DNA from: VXNE01 sp965206615
GTDB lineage: Bacteria > Pseudomonadota > Gammaproteobacteria > Pseudomonadales > Azotimanducaceae
Reading direction: 5' to 3'
NCBI GenBank assembly: GCA_965206615.1
Contig: CBDBKI010000005.1
Span: 3,658,001-3,722,000 of the forward strand
DNA: 64,000 bases
Part shown: piece by piece, positions 43,341-51,881 of the stretch
Numbering within the stretch: position 1 is the stretch's first letter
How the letters are laid out: every line of letters starts with the position of its first letter
The notes under the pieces: generated by a model
Told to the model about the DNA's origin: nothing
Seen by the model: the letters and a program-made list of their open reading frames with translations, nothing else
The model's database searches: none
Position numbers and translations under genes: made by a program

Positions 43341-43381
43341 GGTCGGTTCTCCACTCGCTGGCTGTCCACGGGCGCGTGCCC

Positions 43382-43421
43382 GGAGTTGCGGGGCAACTCC
43401 AACGCGTCGCATTGGCGACGC
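43382..43421. repeat. Single two-hairpin REP-like unit
   Basis: GGAGTTGC-ggg-GCAACTCC (43382-43400) followed by GCGTCGC-attg-GCGACGC (43404-43421). The first stem is the same as in the direct repeats at 16342-16456; the second has a different sequence but the same 7-base stem. It lies between divergent genes, with GATAATATA just after as a possible -10 for the rightward one. Confidence 0.65.
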
Positions 43422-43471
43422 TCGATAATATACGCTGCCGCTCGCCACTCACCTCCTGCGGAGACCCTGCC

Positions 43472-44335
43472 ATGAAACTGGGCGTCGTGTTCCCACAGAC
43501 CGAAATCGGCACCGATCCCGAGGCGGTCGCGAGATTCGCCACCACCGCCGAGGCCGCCGGCTACGATCACATCATCGTCTTTGACCACGTGCTCGGAGCG
43601 AACACGGCGAGCCGGCCCGGCTGGCAGGGGCCGTACACGTCCGAGAGCCTGTTCCACGAACCGTTCGTCCTGTACGGCTACCTGGCGGGCCTCACGACCA
43701 CCCTCGAGTTCGTGACCGCGGTCATCATCCTGCCGCAGCGGCAGACGGCGCTCGTCGCCAAGCAGGCCGCGTCCCTCGACGTGCTCTCCCGGGGCCGGCT
43801 GCGCCTCGGCATCGGGACGGGCTGGAACGACGTCGAGTACGAGGCGCTCGGCGAGAATTTCCACGACCGCGGCGTCCGCAGCGAGGAGCAGATCGACCTG
43901 ATGCGGAAGCTGTGGGCGGAGGAGACGATCGACTACGACGGCCGCTGGCACAAAATCACCGACGCCGGTCTCAATCCCCTGCCGGTGCGCCGCTCCATTC
44001 CGGTCTGGCTCGGCGGCATGGCGCCCGCGGTGATCGAACGCGTCGGACGCATCGCGGACGGATGGTTCCCGTTCTTCAACCCCGATCTTGCCCCGCAGCT
44101 TGAAGCGATGCGGGAGGCGGCCCGCGCGGCCGGACGGAACCCCGCCGACATCGGCGTGGAGTGCATGCAGCCGATGGGCGACGCCGGCGCGAAGGAACTG
44201 GATCGGCTCAAGTCCCTCGCGGACATGGGCGTGACCCACACGGCGGTCATCACGATGAACCAGGGCCTTGCCGACCCGGTCGCCCACGTGGACGCCATTT
44301 CCCGGTACTGGGACCAGGTCGCATCCAGGCTGTGA
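43472..44335 (+). CDS. Luciferase-like (LLM) flavin-dependent oxidoreductase
   Basis: A 287-residue TIM-barrel luciferase-family protein, similar in layout to TIGR03619-type F420/FMN oxidoreductases. Seen: MKLGVVFPQTEIGTDPEAVA, YDHIIVFDHVLGA, LEFVTAVIILPQRQTALVAK, the LGIGTGWNDVEYEALGENF block with RGVRSEEQIDLMRKLW, and the C-terminal IPVWLGGMAPAVIERVGRIA DGW region in part. Whether it uses F420 or FMN cannot be told. Together with the adjacent monooxygenase and second LLM gene it may belong to a degradative set. ATG 43472 follows GCGGAG. Confidence 0.85.
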   Translation: MKLGVVFPQTEIGTDPEAVARFATTAEAAGYDHIIVFDHVLGANTASRPGWQGPYTSESLFHEPFVLYGYLAGLTTTLEFVTAVIILPQRQTALVAKQAASLDVLSRGRLRLGIGTGWNDVEYEALGENFHDRGVRSEEQIDLMRKLWAEETIDYDGRWHKITDAGLNPLPVRRSIPVWLGGMAPAVIERVGRIADGWFPFFNPDLAPQLEAMREAARAAGRNPADIGVECMQPMGDAGAKELDRLKSLADMGVTHTAVITMNQGLADPVAHVDAISRYWDQVASRL

Positions 44336-44344
44336 GGTCGCCCG

Positions 44345-44371
44345 CCGCGGAGCCGGTCTCCGGCCCCGCGG
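44345..44371. terminator. Strong convergent hairpin
   Basis: CCGCGG (44345-44350), GCCGG-tct-CCGGC (44352-44364), CCGCGG (44366-44371), with outer CCCGCC/GGGCGGG also able to pair, between convergent luciferase-like and monooxygenase genes. Confidence 0.55.
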
Positions 44372-44380
44372 CCGGGCGGG

Positions 44381-46312
44381 TCAACTGAAGACGTAGTCCG
44401 CCGGATCCGGCTCCCGCGTCTGGCTCCAGAACTCACGCAGCGTGAACGGCCAGTTCTGCGCGATCCTGCCCCTGTCGTTGCGGTACCAGGTAGGGGCCTT
44501 CGAAATCCCCCAGGCCATGTTCCGGTTGCCCTCGTCGATACGCACGTTGTACGCGTCGTGCACTTCCCGGCGGCAGTCCATGGCGTGCTTGTCCCCGCCG
44601 ATCAGGAGCTTCAGGCAGCCCAGGATGTAGCGCATCTCGCACTCGGAGAAGAACACGATGCTGCCGTTCACCACGATGTTGGTGTTCGGGCCGTACATGC
44701 AGAAGAGGTTCGGGAAGTTCGGCACCGTGATGCCCATGTACGCCCGGGCGTCGCCGTCCCACTGCCCCTCCAGGGTCGCGCCGTTGCGCCCGGTGATCTT
44801 CATGGGCCAGAGGAACTTGCTGGCGGCGAAGCCCGTGCCGTAGATCAGTACGTCGCAGTCGTAGTGCGCGCCGCTCTCGGTGCGCACGCCGGTCTCGTCG
44901 ATCCCGGCGATCGGGTCCGTGACCAGATCGACGTTGTCGCGCCGCAGGGCGCGGATCCAGTTGCCGTTGTCGATGAGGATGCGCTTGCCGGCCACCGGGT
45001 AGTCCGGAACGATCTTCCCGAGGAGCTCCGTGTCGTCCTCGCAGAGCGCTCCGAGGCCCTCCGTCAGGAGTTCGCGCAACTGGTCGTTCTCGGCGCTGAT
45101 CGCGCGGTCGGTCTCGTTGTACGCCGGGTCCTTCTTCGCCGCCGCGAGGATGCCCTCGGCCATCCGCCAGAACATGCCGAAGCGATACCACTTCGCGTAG
45201 AAGGGCACGTGGTTCAGCAGCCAGTGTTTCCCGTCGGAGACATACTCGTGATAGTCCGGGGCGTTGAAGATCCATGGCGCGGTGCGCTGGAAGATCGTGA
45301 CGCTCGCCGCCTCCTTCGCCACTTCCGGCGCGAACTGGAAGGCGGAAGCGCCCGTACCGATCACCACCACCTTCCTGCCGGCGAGATCATGCTCGTGCTC
45401 CCACTCGGTCGAGTGGAACGCGATGCCCCGGTAGCGGTCCTGGCCCGGGATGTCCGGCCACCTGGGCCGGTTGAGCTGGCCGACGGCGCTGATGATGGCG
45501 TTCGCGACGAGCGTCTCGGTCGTGCCGTCCCGGCGGCGGATATCGACCTGCCAGACCCCGGCCCGCTCATCGTAGGTCGCTGCTTCGACGTCCGTGTTGA
45601 AGCGGATGTTCTCGCGCAGCCCGTAGTGGGTCGCGCAGTCGTCGAAGTACCTGTGCAACACTTCCTGCGACGAGTAGAACTGCGGCCAGTCGGTCGGGTG
45701 GAAGCTGTAGGAATACGTGTGATTCGGGCTGTCGACGCGGCAACCGGGATACGTGTTCTGGTACCAGGTGCCGCCGACGTCCCCGTGCCGTTCGACGATC
45801 TCGAAGCCGATGCCGGCGGCCTTCAGCCGAATTCCCGCGAGCAGCCCCGACATGCCTGCGCCCACGATCACGACCTTGAAGCCGGCGCGCGCCTCGGCCG
45901 GGAGTTCCGCCAGTTCCGGCACCCCGTAGCTATCCTCGTCCTGCAAGGCGAGCTCCGCTTCGAGGAAGATGCCGTACTCGGGCGACAGGGCCTGCCCCGC
46001 CGCGAAGTTCACCATCTCGTGGACGAGCCCGGCGTCGGGGGCCGGCGGCAACTGCTGGCCGTTGTCCCGGTATGTCCTGAGGGCCTCGAACGCCCGCTGC
46101 CGGACGCGCTCCTGGTCTTCCTCGGAGATGCCGCCCTGCGGGTCCACGAGGAACCCGGAGTCGGGCCGGATATCACTGCGGACGATGCCCGCGTCGCCGG
46201 TCAGGTGCACGAGCGCGTTCATCAGCGAGGGGATGTGCGCGTCACCCAGCGCCGCGCGGATGGTGTCGTCGTCCGCATCGATCGGCTTGTCGACCGCCTT
46301 CAACAGGTCCAT
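44381..46312 (-). CDS. Baeyer-Villiger-type flavin monooxygenase with N-terminal extension
   Basis: A 643-residue class B flavoprotein monooxygenase. An N-terminal extension of about 165 mainly helical residues precedes the FAD motif VVIVGAGMSGLLAGIRL. Then VGGTWYQNTYPGCRVDSPNH, the fingerprint YRGIAFHSTEWEHE (F/Y-x-G-x-x-x-H-x-x-x-W), NADPH loop VVVIGTGASAFQFAPEV and CDVLIYGTGFAASKFLWP. The long extension and total length resemble phenylacetone/cyclopentadecanone-type enzymes, but the substrate is unknown. GGAGG precedes ATG 46312. It is divergent from the second luciferase-like gene. Confidence 0.9.
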   Translation of the reverse strand: MDLLKAVDKPIDADDDTIRAALGDAHIPSLMNALVHLTGDAGIVRSDIRPDSGFLVDPQGGISEEDQERVRQRAFEALRTYRDNGQQLPPAPDAGLVHEMVNFAAGQALSPEYGIFLEAELALQDEDSYGVPELAELPAEARAGFKVVIVGAGMSGLLAGIRLKAAGIGFEIVERHGDVGGTWYQNTYPGCRVDSPNHTYSYSFHPTDWPQFYSSQEVLHRYFDDCATHYGLRENIRFNTDVEAATYDERAGVWQVDIRRRDGTTETLVANAIISAVGQLNRPRWPDIPGQDRYRGIAFHSTEWEHEHDLAGRKVVVIGTGASAFQFAPEVAKEAASVTIFQRTAPWIFNAPDYHEYVSDGKHWLLNHVPFYAKWYRFGMFWRMAEGILAAAKKDPAYNETDRAISAENDQLRELLTEGLGALCEDDTELLGKIVPDYPVAGKRILIDNGNWIRALRRDNVDLVTDPIAGIDETGVRTESGAHYDCDVLIYGTGFAASKFLWPMKITGRNGATLEGQWDGDARAYMGITVPNFPNLFCMYGPNTNIVVNGSIVFFSECEMRYILGCLKLLIGGDKHAMDCRREVHDAYNVRIDEGNRNMAWGISKAPTWYRNDRGRIAQNWPFTLREFWSQTREPDPADYVFS

Positions 46313-46404
46313 GTGCTGCCTCCGTCCGAAGGCGACGAATGTTGCGCAACCGCGTCCGGCAATGCAACGTAAGGGGTACCGACACCTCCCGGAGGGCCGT
46401 TTCA

Positions 46405-47466
46405 ATGGACATGGGTATCTGCGTCGCCTCGCACATCGGCGACATCGACTACGTCGTGCGCGCCGAGGAACTCGGCTACAGCCACGCCTGGCTGGCGGAC
46501 AGCCAGATGCTGTGGTCGGACTGCTACGCGACGCTGGCGCTCGCCGCCACCCGGACGTCGCGCATCCACCTCGGCACCGGCGTCGCCGTGACCGGCACGC
46601 GGCCAGCGCCGGTGAACGCCGCCGGGATAGCGACGATCAACGCGCTCGCGCCCGGCCGCACTTTCTTCGGGGTCGGCGCCGGCAACACGGCCATGCGCGT
46701 GATGGGCAAGAAGCCGCATCGCATCCGCGAGTTCGACGAGTATCTCGCTACGCTGCGACCCCTCCTGCGCGGCGAGGAGGCGATGAACGACGACGGCCAG
46801 CCGATCGTGCACATCATGCCGGACAAGGGTTTCGTCAACTTCGAGGACCCGATCCCGCTCTACGTCTCCGGGTTCGGGCCCCGCTCGCTCGCGCTCGCCG
46901 GCAAGCACGGCGACGGCGCCGTCCTCGGGGCAGCCTCCGCCGGGGCGCTCGGACGTTCGTGGCACATGATCGAGGAGGGCGCTCGCGGGGCCGGGCGCGC
47001 GTTCTCGCGGGATGACTACTACACCACGGCCCTGACCACCATCGTCATCCTCGAGGAAGGAGAAGCCGTCGACTCCGAGCGGGTGAAAGGCCAGTGCGGC
47101 GCCATGGCGATGGCCGCGGTGCACTACTCCTACGACCAGTACCGCAACTTCGGGCACCAGCCGCCGAACTCCATGGCCGGCATCTGGGACGACTACACGG
47201 CGCTGCTCGAGACCGTCCCCGCCGAACGGCGGCACCAGCGCATCCACGGCGGCCACAACTGCTGGGTGCTGCCGGAAGAGGAGCGCTTTCTCACACCGGA
47301 GGTGATGGGGGCAAGCTGCATGATCGGCACGCGGGACCGGTTGCTCGAAAGGCTCTCGGCACTGCGCGAAGCGGGCCTCGACCAGGTCATGATCCTGCCG
47401 AACTTCGACACCCGCTACGACGTACTCGAAGACGTCGCCGCGCAACTGCTCGGCAACATCGCCTGA
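46405..47466 (+). CDS. Luciferase-like (LLM) flavin-dependent oxidoreductase
   Basis: A 353-residue LLM-class protein, longer than the one at 43472. Seen: MGICVASHIGDIDYVVRAEE, YSHAWLADSQMLW, IHLGTGVAVTGTRPAPVNAA, FFGVGAGNTAMRVMGKKPHR, PIPLYVSGFGPRSLALAGKH and LEEGARGAGRAFSRDDYYTT. The order fits F420-dependent methylenetetrahydromethanopterin-reductase-like enzymes, but cofactor choice is open. GGAGG precedes ATG 46405; a second in-frame ATG follows two codons later. It shares a divergent 92-base promoter region with the monooxygenase, suggesting joint regulation. Confidence 0.85.
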   Translation: MDMGICVASHIGDIDYVVRAEELGYSHAWLADSQMLWSDCYATLALAATRTSRIHLGTGVAVTGTRPAPVNAAGIATINALAPGRTFFGVGAGNTAMRVMGKKPHRIREFDEYLATLRPLLRGEEAMNDDGQPIVHIMPDKGFVNFEDPIPLYVSGFGPRSLALAGKHGDGAVLGAASAGALGRSWHMIEEGARGAGRAFSRDDYYTTALTTIVILEEGEAVDSERVKGQCGAMAMAAVHYSYDQYRNFGHQPPNSMAGIWDDYTALLETVPAERRHQRIHGGHNCWVLPEEERFLTPEVMGASCMIGTRDRLLERLSALREAGLDQVMILPNFDTRYDVLEDVAAQLLGNIA

Positions 47467-47467
47467 C

Positions 47468-47509
47468 GGCCTGACCGGCGCCGCCGGCGATCCCGGAGCG
47501 TGTCAGGCC
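47468..47509. terminator. Convergent inverted repeat covering a stop codon
   Basis: GGCCTGAC (47468-47475) pairs perfectly with GTCAGGCC (47502-47509); the right arm includes the stop of the permease gene. The loop holds CCGGCGccgCCGG. Confidence 0.5.
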
Positions 47510-49263
47510 CGATCTCCCCCGCCGGGGCCGGGCGCTTCCACGCGCACCGTCAGGATGTCCGTGTCGTGGTATTGCTGGTGCCGGACGGAAGAGGCGACGT
47601 GGCGCAACAGCCGCAGCGAGACCTCGCGCTCGACCGCATCGTCCACCGCCCGCTCGCCGAGCAGCGTCAGGCGGTCCTCGACATTCTCCTCGCCGGGCGC
47701 CGCCACGAACTCGACCACCGCCGTACCGCCCTGCGGCTGGGCGGTCACGAGCAGCCGCCGGCGCCCCGCCGGCCGGTCCTCGTCCGGCTGCAGCAGCGTC
47801 AGCAGGCTCTCCTCGCTGGCGGCCTCGATGCGCGCCGCCATCGCGGCGTCCCAACCGTTACGCGCGGCGAATGCACGGACGAACTCGTGGATCGTCGGTA
47901 GCGCCGCGAGATCCAGCTCCGCTTCGATCCTCGCGCGCCGCGGCGCCGTCAGTTCGAGGATGCCGGTCATGAGGATGGCCACCAGACCCCCGGCCGTCAG
48001 GCCGCTCTGCAACATCCCCCCGGCAAAGTCCGCCAGGTACTCCGGGAAGATCAGGTCGTTCTGGCAACCGAAGCCGATCCAGAAGGAGAACCCGACGATC
48101 AACCCCTGGCGATAGTCCATGCCGTCCTGCATGACGGTCTTGATGCCGAGCGCGAAGATGGTGGCGATCATCACGGTCACGTAACCCGCGAGCACCGGTC
48201 CGGGAATGGCGAGCACCAGGGCGAGCACCTTGGGAAGGAATCCCAGCACGGCGAGCCCCGCGCCGAGCACGATGCCGACGGAGCGGGCCGCCACGCCGGT
48301 GAGTTGCGTGAGCGACACCGTGGTCATGCGCACGCCGTTCGGGACGGTCCCGGCGAGGCCCGACAACAGGTTGCTCACTCCGTCCGCCGTCACGGCGCCC
48401 TGCACGGCGCGGAAGTCGATCGCACGCCGACCACGCCAGGACACCCCCTGAATCGCGACCGAGGCGCTGATCGTGCGGATCGAACAGATCAGGATGACGA
48501 GCAGGAACCCCGGCAGCAGGCCCCAGAAGTGCGGCCCGAAATCGAGATCGAGCCCCGGCCACTCGAGCGCCGGAACGCCTATCCAGGCGGCGTCCAGAAC
48601 GCGGCCGATGTCATAGAGCCCGAAGGCCCCGGCGACCACGGAGCCGATGGCGATGCCGGCGACCGGCGCCCACGGACGCAGTCTCGGCGTGCCCTTCAGC
48701 ATCGTCCCGCCGACCACCAGCACCGTCGTGAGCGCGCACACGGGACCCGCGAGGGAGGCGGACCCGGGTGGCACGTCGTCCAGCATGCCGAAGATGATCG
48801 GCATCACCGTGACCGGTACCAGCATGATCACGGTGCCCGCAACCGTGGGCGTCAGGATGCGCCGAAACAGCGACAACCGTGCGGAGAAGGCCAGCTGGAA
48901 GAGCGCCGCGGCGCACACCAGCGTGGCGAGAAGGCCGGGGCCGCCCGCTTCCAGCGCGTCCACGGCCACGGCGATGGCGGCGCCCGAGGTGCCCGTCACG
49001 AGGATGTAGCCGGCGCCGAATCGCCCCATCCTGAATGCCTGCAATGCCGTCACGGCACCGCAGATCAGGAGGGACGCAAAGACGGCCCAGGACAGCAGCG
49101 CATCCGATGCGTCCACCGCCCGGAAGACGATCATCGGGATGAGCATCATGCCGCTCAAGCTGAGCAGCGCGAACTGCAGACCCAGCCCCAGGGCAAGGGG
49201 CGCGGGCGGACGTTCGTCGGGTTCGAAGAGAATGCCGGCGCCGGACAATCCTTCAGCGGCCAT
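47503..49263 (-). CDS. NCS2 family nucleobase permease with C-terminal soluble domain
   Basis: A 586-residue uracil/xanthine-type NCS2 transporter. Seen: about 12-14 hydrophobic helices in residues 22-440, including LQFALLSLSGMMLIPMIVF and LVTGTSGAAIAVAV, the NCS2 substrate region GCQNDLIFPEYLADF, and SNLLSGLAGTVPNGVRMTTV. From about 445 to the end is a soluble tail (IHEFVRAFAARNGWDAAMAA; EVSLRLLRHVASSVRHQQYH) that looks like a degenerate GHKL/HATPase-type fold without a clear nucleotide-binding asparagine. Proton symport of purines or pyrimidines is expected from the family; the tail's role is unknown. Confidence 0.85.
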   Translation of the reverse strand: MAAEGLSGAGILFEPDERPPAPLALGLGLQFALLSLSGMMLIPMIVFRAVDASDALLSWAVFASLLICGAVTALQAFRMGRFGAGYILVTGTSGAAIAVAVDALEAGGPGLLATLVCAAALFQLAFSARLSLFRRILTPTVAGTVIMLVPVTVMPIIFGMLDDVPPGSASLAGPVCALTTVLVVGGTMLKGTPRLRPWAPVAGIAIGSVVAGAFGLYDIGRVLDAAWIGVPALEWPGLDLDFGPHFWGLLPGFLLVILICSIRTISASVAIQGVSWRGRRAIDFRAVQGAVTADGVSNLLSGLAGTVPNGVRMTTVSLTQLTGVAARSVGIVLGAGLAVLGFLPKVLALVLAIPGPVLAGYVTVMIATIFALGIKTVMQDGMDYRQGLIVGFSFWIGFGCQNDLIFPEYLADFAGGMLQSGLTAGGLVAILMTGILELTAPRRARIEAELDLAALPTIHEFVRAFAARNGWDAAMAARIEAASEESLLTLLQPDEDRPAGRRRLLVTAQPQGGTAVVEFVAAPGEENVEDRLTLLGERAVDDAVEREVSLRLLRHVASSVRHQQYHDTDILTVRVEAPGPGGGDRA

Positions 49264-49350
49264 CGCGCTCCTCCCGGAACTCGACCCCTGGCTTGAACCC
49301 CCTCACGGCCATGTGCCGTCCCGCCCCCAAAAGCGGTTACCGCGCGCGGG

Positions 49351-50178
49351 TCAACTCCCGAAGGCGCACACCATGCGCACTTCGATGCTGCGTCGCCCCG
49401 GCGCATCTGCCGGCGCCGCGAGGTCGAACGAGGTGTGCGGACAGCCGCGGGCGCGCTCGGCACGCGTGTCGAGCTGCTTGATCACCATCATCTCGTTCGT
49501 CTGCATGCGCGAGAAGTAGTAGAAGCGCTGCCGCGGATTGAAGATCGGCATCGACGACGGCTGGGACGAGTCCATGGCCGCCATGGTGGCGGGAGGCCGT
49601 TCGCGCTGGTAACCCGTGTACTGGTAGTCGATGACGTCCGACAGGTCGAGCGTACGGGCGTCGATCACCGCGAGCGGGTTCTTGCGCACCTCGCGCTCGA
49701 TCGGCTGCCAGGTGTTGAACCAGGCGAACTCCCAGTGCCGGGCAGGATCGAGCGCGGGAGCGTGCTTGTCGAGCGCGATCTGCCGCTTCTTCGCAGCCCC
49801 CTTGAGGGAGTAGTCGCAATGCACGAAGCGGGCGTAGGCGACGTTGAAGTCGCTGGTGTCCTCGGTGCGGACCGTGTGCGACTCGACGAACACCTCGTCC
49901 GCGCCGGTCAGTCGCCTGACGGCTTCTCCGACCTCCGCGTAGTACCGGTCGCGCACCTCGACGGGGTCATGGAAGTCAGTCACCGCGGACGCGTGGCCGG
50001 TCAGGATGAAGCCGGACGTGTCGACATCGAGAGCGAGGCCGCGGGCGTCGTCGATGACGACCTCACGCTTGGCGGTATTGGCGCGGCGCGAGTCCCGGTC
50101 ACCGATCTGCGGGGTCTCGGGGCGACCCTTCCAATCCGGGTTGAGGTAGCGAACCTCGGCACTAACCGATTCGGACAT
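49351..50178 (-). CDS. CmcJ/NvfI-like oxidoreductase family protein
   Basis: A 275-residue protein of the CmcJ/NvfI (AsaB-like) family. Seen: RREVVIDDARGL-like KREVVIDDARGLALDVDTSG, FVHCDYSLKGA, FAWFNTWQPIEREVRKNPLA, VIDARTL, RQRFYYFSRMQTNEMMVIKQ and CPHTSFDLAAPADAPGRRSI. Fungal members act as desaturases, isomerases or hydroxylases, and the histidines in VHCD and CPHTSF fit a metal site by position. ATG 50178 follows AAGGAGG; an earlier in-frame start at 50193 lacks one. Confidence 0.8.
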   Translation of the reverse strand: MSESVSAEVRYLNPDWKGRPETPQIGDRDSRRANTAKREVVIDDARGLALDVDTSGFILTGHASAVTDFHDPVEVRDRYYAEVGEAVRRLTGADEVFVESHTVRTEDTSDFNVAYARFVHCDYSLKGAAKKRQIALDKHAPALDPARHWEFAWFNTWQPIEREVRKNPLAVIDARTLDLSDVIDYQYTGYQRERPPATMAAMDSSQPSSMPIFNPRQRFYYFSRMQTNEMMVIKQLDTRAERARGCPHTSFDLAAPADAPGRRSIEVRMVCAFGS

Positions 50179-50204
50179 CGTTCCCTCCTTCACTCACAAA
50201 TGGC

Positions 50205-50213
50205 ATGGTAGCA
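50205..50213 (-). promoter_or_regulatory. Candidate extended -10 for the CmcJ/NvfI-like gene
   Basis: On the minus strand TGCTACCAT lies 27 bases before ATG 50178, in a 103-base divergent spacer. No clear -35. Confidence 0.35.
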
Positions 50214-50281
50214 CCGTGTCGGAGCCCCGGACAGGGTGTCGCCGGCTGCGCCAGGCTCGCAACAGACAAGGAGGAATCACC

Positions 50282-51358
50282 GTGCTCGATCGCTTCAAGG
50301 TCCCGGACGACATCGCCGTGCGTGTCGCCCCCGATGACATGCGCACGACCGTGGAGAACATGTTCGGTGCCCTCGGCATGCCCGAGGCCGACGCCGTCCA
50401 GGCCGCCGACGTGCTCATCTACGCGGACGTCCGCGGTATCGAGAGCCACGGCGTCAGCAACATGATGCGGGCCTACGTGCGCGGCTTCCGGAACGGTCAC
50501 ATCAACCCGATCCCGGACTGGCAGGTGGTGCGCGACGCCGGGGCGGCGCTCACGGTGGACTGCGACAATGGACTGGGGCTGGCGGTGGGCCCCCTCGTGA
50601 TGGATCTCACCATCGAACGGGCACAGCGGCACGGCATCGCCTTTGCCGTCGCGCGCAACGGCGGCCACTACGGCGCCGCGGCCTACCATGCCCACCGCGC
50701 CCTGCCGCATGACATGATCGGCATCTCCATGACCTCCGGAGGCGTGCAGGTGGCGCCCACCTTCGGAGCGGAAGCGTTGCTGGGGCTGAACCCGATCGGC
50801 ATCGCGGCGCCGGCGGGCAGCGAGGTGCCGTTCCTGTTCGACGCTTCGATGAGTTCCGTCGCCGGCAACAAGATCGGCCTGCTGCGCCGCATGGGCGGCA
50901 ACGTGGCGCCCGGCTGGGTTGCCGACGAGACCGGTACGCCCGTCATGGAGGAGGCGCCGGTACCGCCGAACTTCCTGCTGCTGCCGCTCGGCGGCACCCG
51001 CGAGATCGGCTCGCACAAGGGCTTCGGACTGATGATGATGGTCGAGGTGCTCACCACGGTACTCGGCGGCGCCGGGGCGGGACCCGACCGGCGCGGCGCC
51101 TTCGCGCACTGCTTCATGGCCTGCGACGTGGCCGCGTTCACCGACCTCGACGTCTTCAAGGCGGATATGGACACCTACCTCGAACGCCTGCGCAACTGCC
51201 GTACCGCGCCGGGCGAGGAACGTGTCGTCTATCCCGGCATGCTGGAAGAGGAAGCCCAGGCCGACCGTCAGGCCAACGGCATCCCTTATCACCCGGAAGT
51301 GATCGACTGGTTCACGACCACCTGCGCCTCGCTGGGTGTCGCACACCACCTCGGGTAA
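50282..51358 (+). CDS. Ldh family (malate/L-lactate/ureidoglycolate-type) NAD(P) oxidoreductase
   Basis: A 358-residue Ldh-2/MDH2-type dehydrogenase, unrelated to classical malate dehydrogenases. Seen: YADVRGIESHGVSNMMRAY (R51, H56), the catalytic histidine H129 in VARNGGHYGAAAYHAH, LGLNPIGIAAPAGSE and GSHKGFGLMMMVEVLTTVLG. Substrates in this family include malate, lactate, 2,3-diketogulonate, ureidoglycolate and sulfolactate, so no symbol is given. GTG 50282 follows AAGGAGG. It is divergent from the CmcJ/NvfI gene and lies upstream of, but outside, the fds operon. Confidence 0.87.
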   Translation: MLDRFKVPDDIAVRVAPDDMRTTVENMFGALGMPEADAVQAADVLIYADVRGIESHGVSNMMRAYVRGFRNGHINPIPDWQVVRDAGAALTVDCDNGLGLAVGPLVMDLTIERAQRHGIAFAVARNGGHYGAAAYHAHRALPHDMIGISMTSGGVQVAPTFGAEALLGLNPIGIAAPAGSEVPFLFDASMSSVAGNKIGLLRRMGGNVAPGWVADETGTPVMEEAPVPPNFLLLPLGGTREIGSHKGFGLMMMVEVLTTVLGGAGAGPDRRGAFAHCFMACDVAAFTDLDVFKADMDTYLERLRNCRTAPGEERVVYPGMLEEEAQADRQANGIPYHPEVIDWFTTTCASLGVAHHLG

Positions 51359-51394
51359 CCCCGCGCCAGACGCACCGGGCCGAATGGGCCGCCC

Positions 51395-51425
51395 ACGGAG
51401 CGGGTGCTATAGTCGCCCGCTCCGT
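51395..51425 (+). promoter_or_regulatory. Extended -10 promoter inside a perfect palindrome, before fdsG
   Basis: ACGGAGCGGG (51395-51404) and CCCGCTCCGT (51416-51425) form a 10-base perfect inverted repeat. The 11-base centre holds the extended -10 TGCTATAGT (51405-51413), 31 bases before the fdsG ATG. A symmetric site over a -10 is typical of repressor binding; a cruciform or terminator for the preceding gene is the alternative. Confidence 0.55.
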
Positions 51426-51443
51426 ACAGGCGGGTGCTCTGCA

Positions 51444-51881
51444 ATGGATCAGGCGCTGGCGGCCCGTGACATCGCCGCACGCCACACCGACCGTATCGGC
51501 GGGCCGATCGCCGCGCTGCGCGAGATCGCCGCGGCGTTCGGTCACATCGACCGTACGCACATGGAAGCCGTGGCCGACGCGTTCAACCTGAGCGTCGCCG
51601 AGGTCCGCGGCATCGTGAGCTTCTACAGCGACCTGAACACGGCGCCGCGGGGCAGGACGCACATCCGCATCTGCCAGGCGGAGGCGTGCCAGTCCATGGG
51701 CGCCCGCGAATTGACGGCGGCCGCCACCGCGCGCTTCGGCATCGCGCTCGGCGAGACGGCGGCCGACGGCAGCGTCAGCCTGGATGCCGTGTACTGCCTG
51801 GGCCTCTGCACCACGGGACCGACGGCCACGGTGAACGACCGTGTCATCGTGCGCGCCACTGCCGAGGCACTCGCCGAGTGA
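51444..51881 (+). CDS. fdsG: NAD-dependent formate dehydrogenase gamma subunit (NuoE-like)
   Basis: First gene of a soluble formate dehydrogenase operon. The 145-residue protein is a thioredoxin-like [2Fe-2S] subunit homologous to NuoE/HoxE. Seen: the cluster ligands C77, C82 (ICQAEACQSMG) and C118, C122 (YCLGLCTTG), and the helical N-terminus IAALREIAAAFGHID. It passes electrons to the FMN site of FdsB. GTGA overlap with fdsB. An extended -10 inside a palindrome lies 31 bases upstream. Confidence 0.92.
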   Translation: MDQALAARDIAARHTDRIGGPIAALREIAAAFGHIDRTHMEAVADAFNLSVAEVRGIVSFYSDLNTAPRGRTHIRICQAEACQSMGARELTAAATARFGIALGETAADGSVSLDAVYCLGLCTTGPTATVNDRVIVRATAEALAE

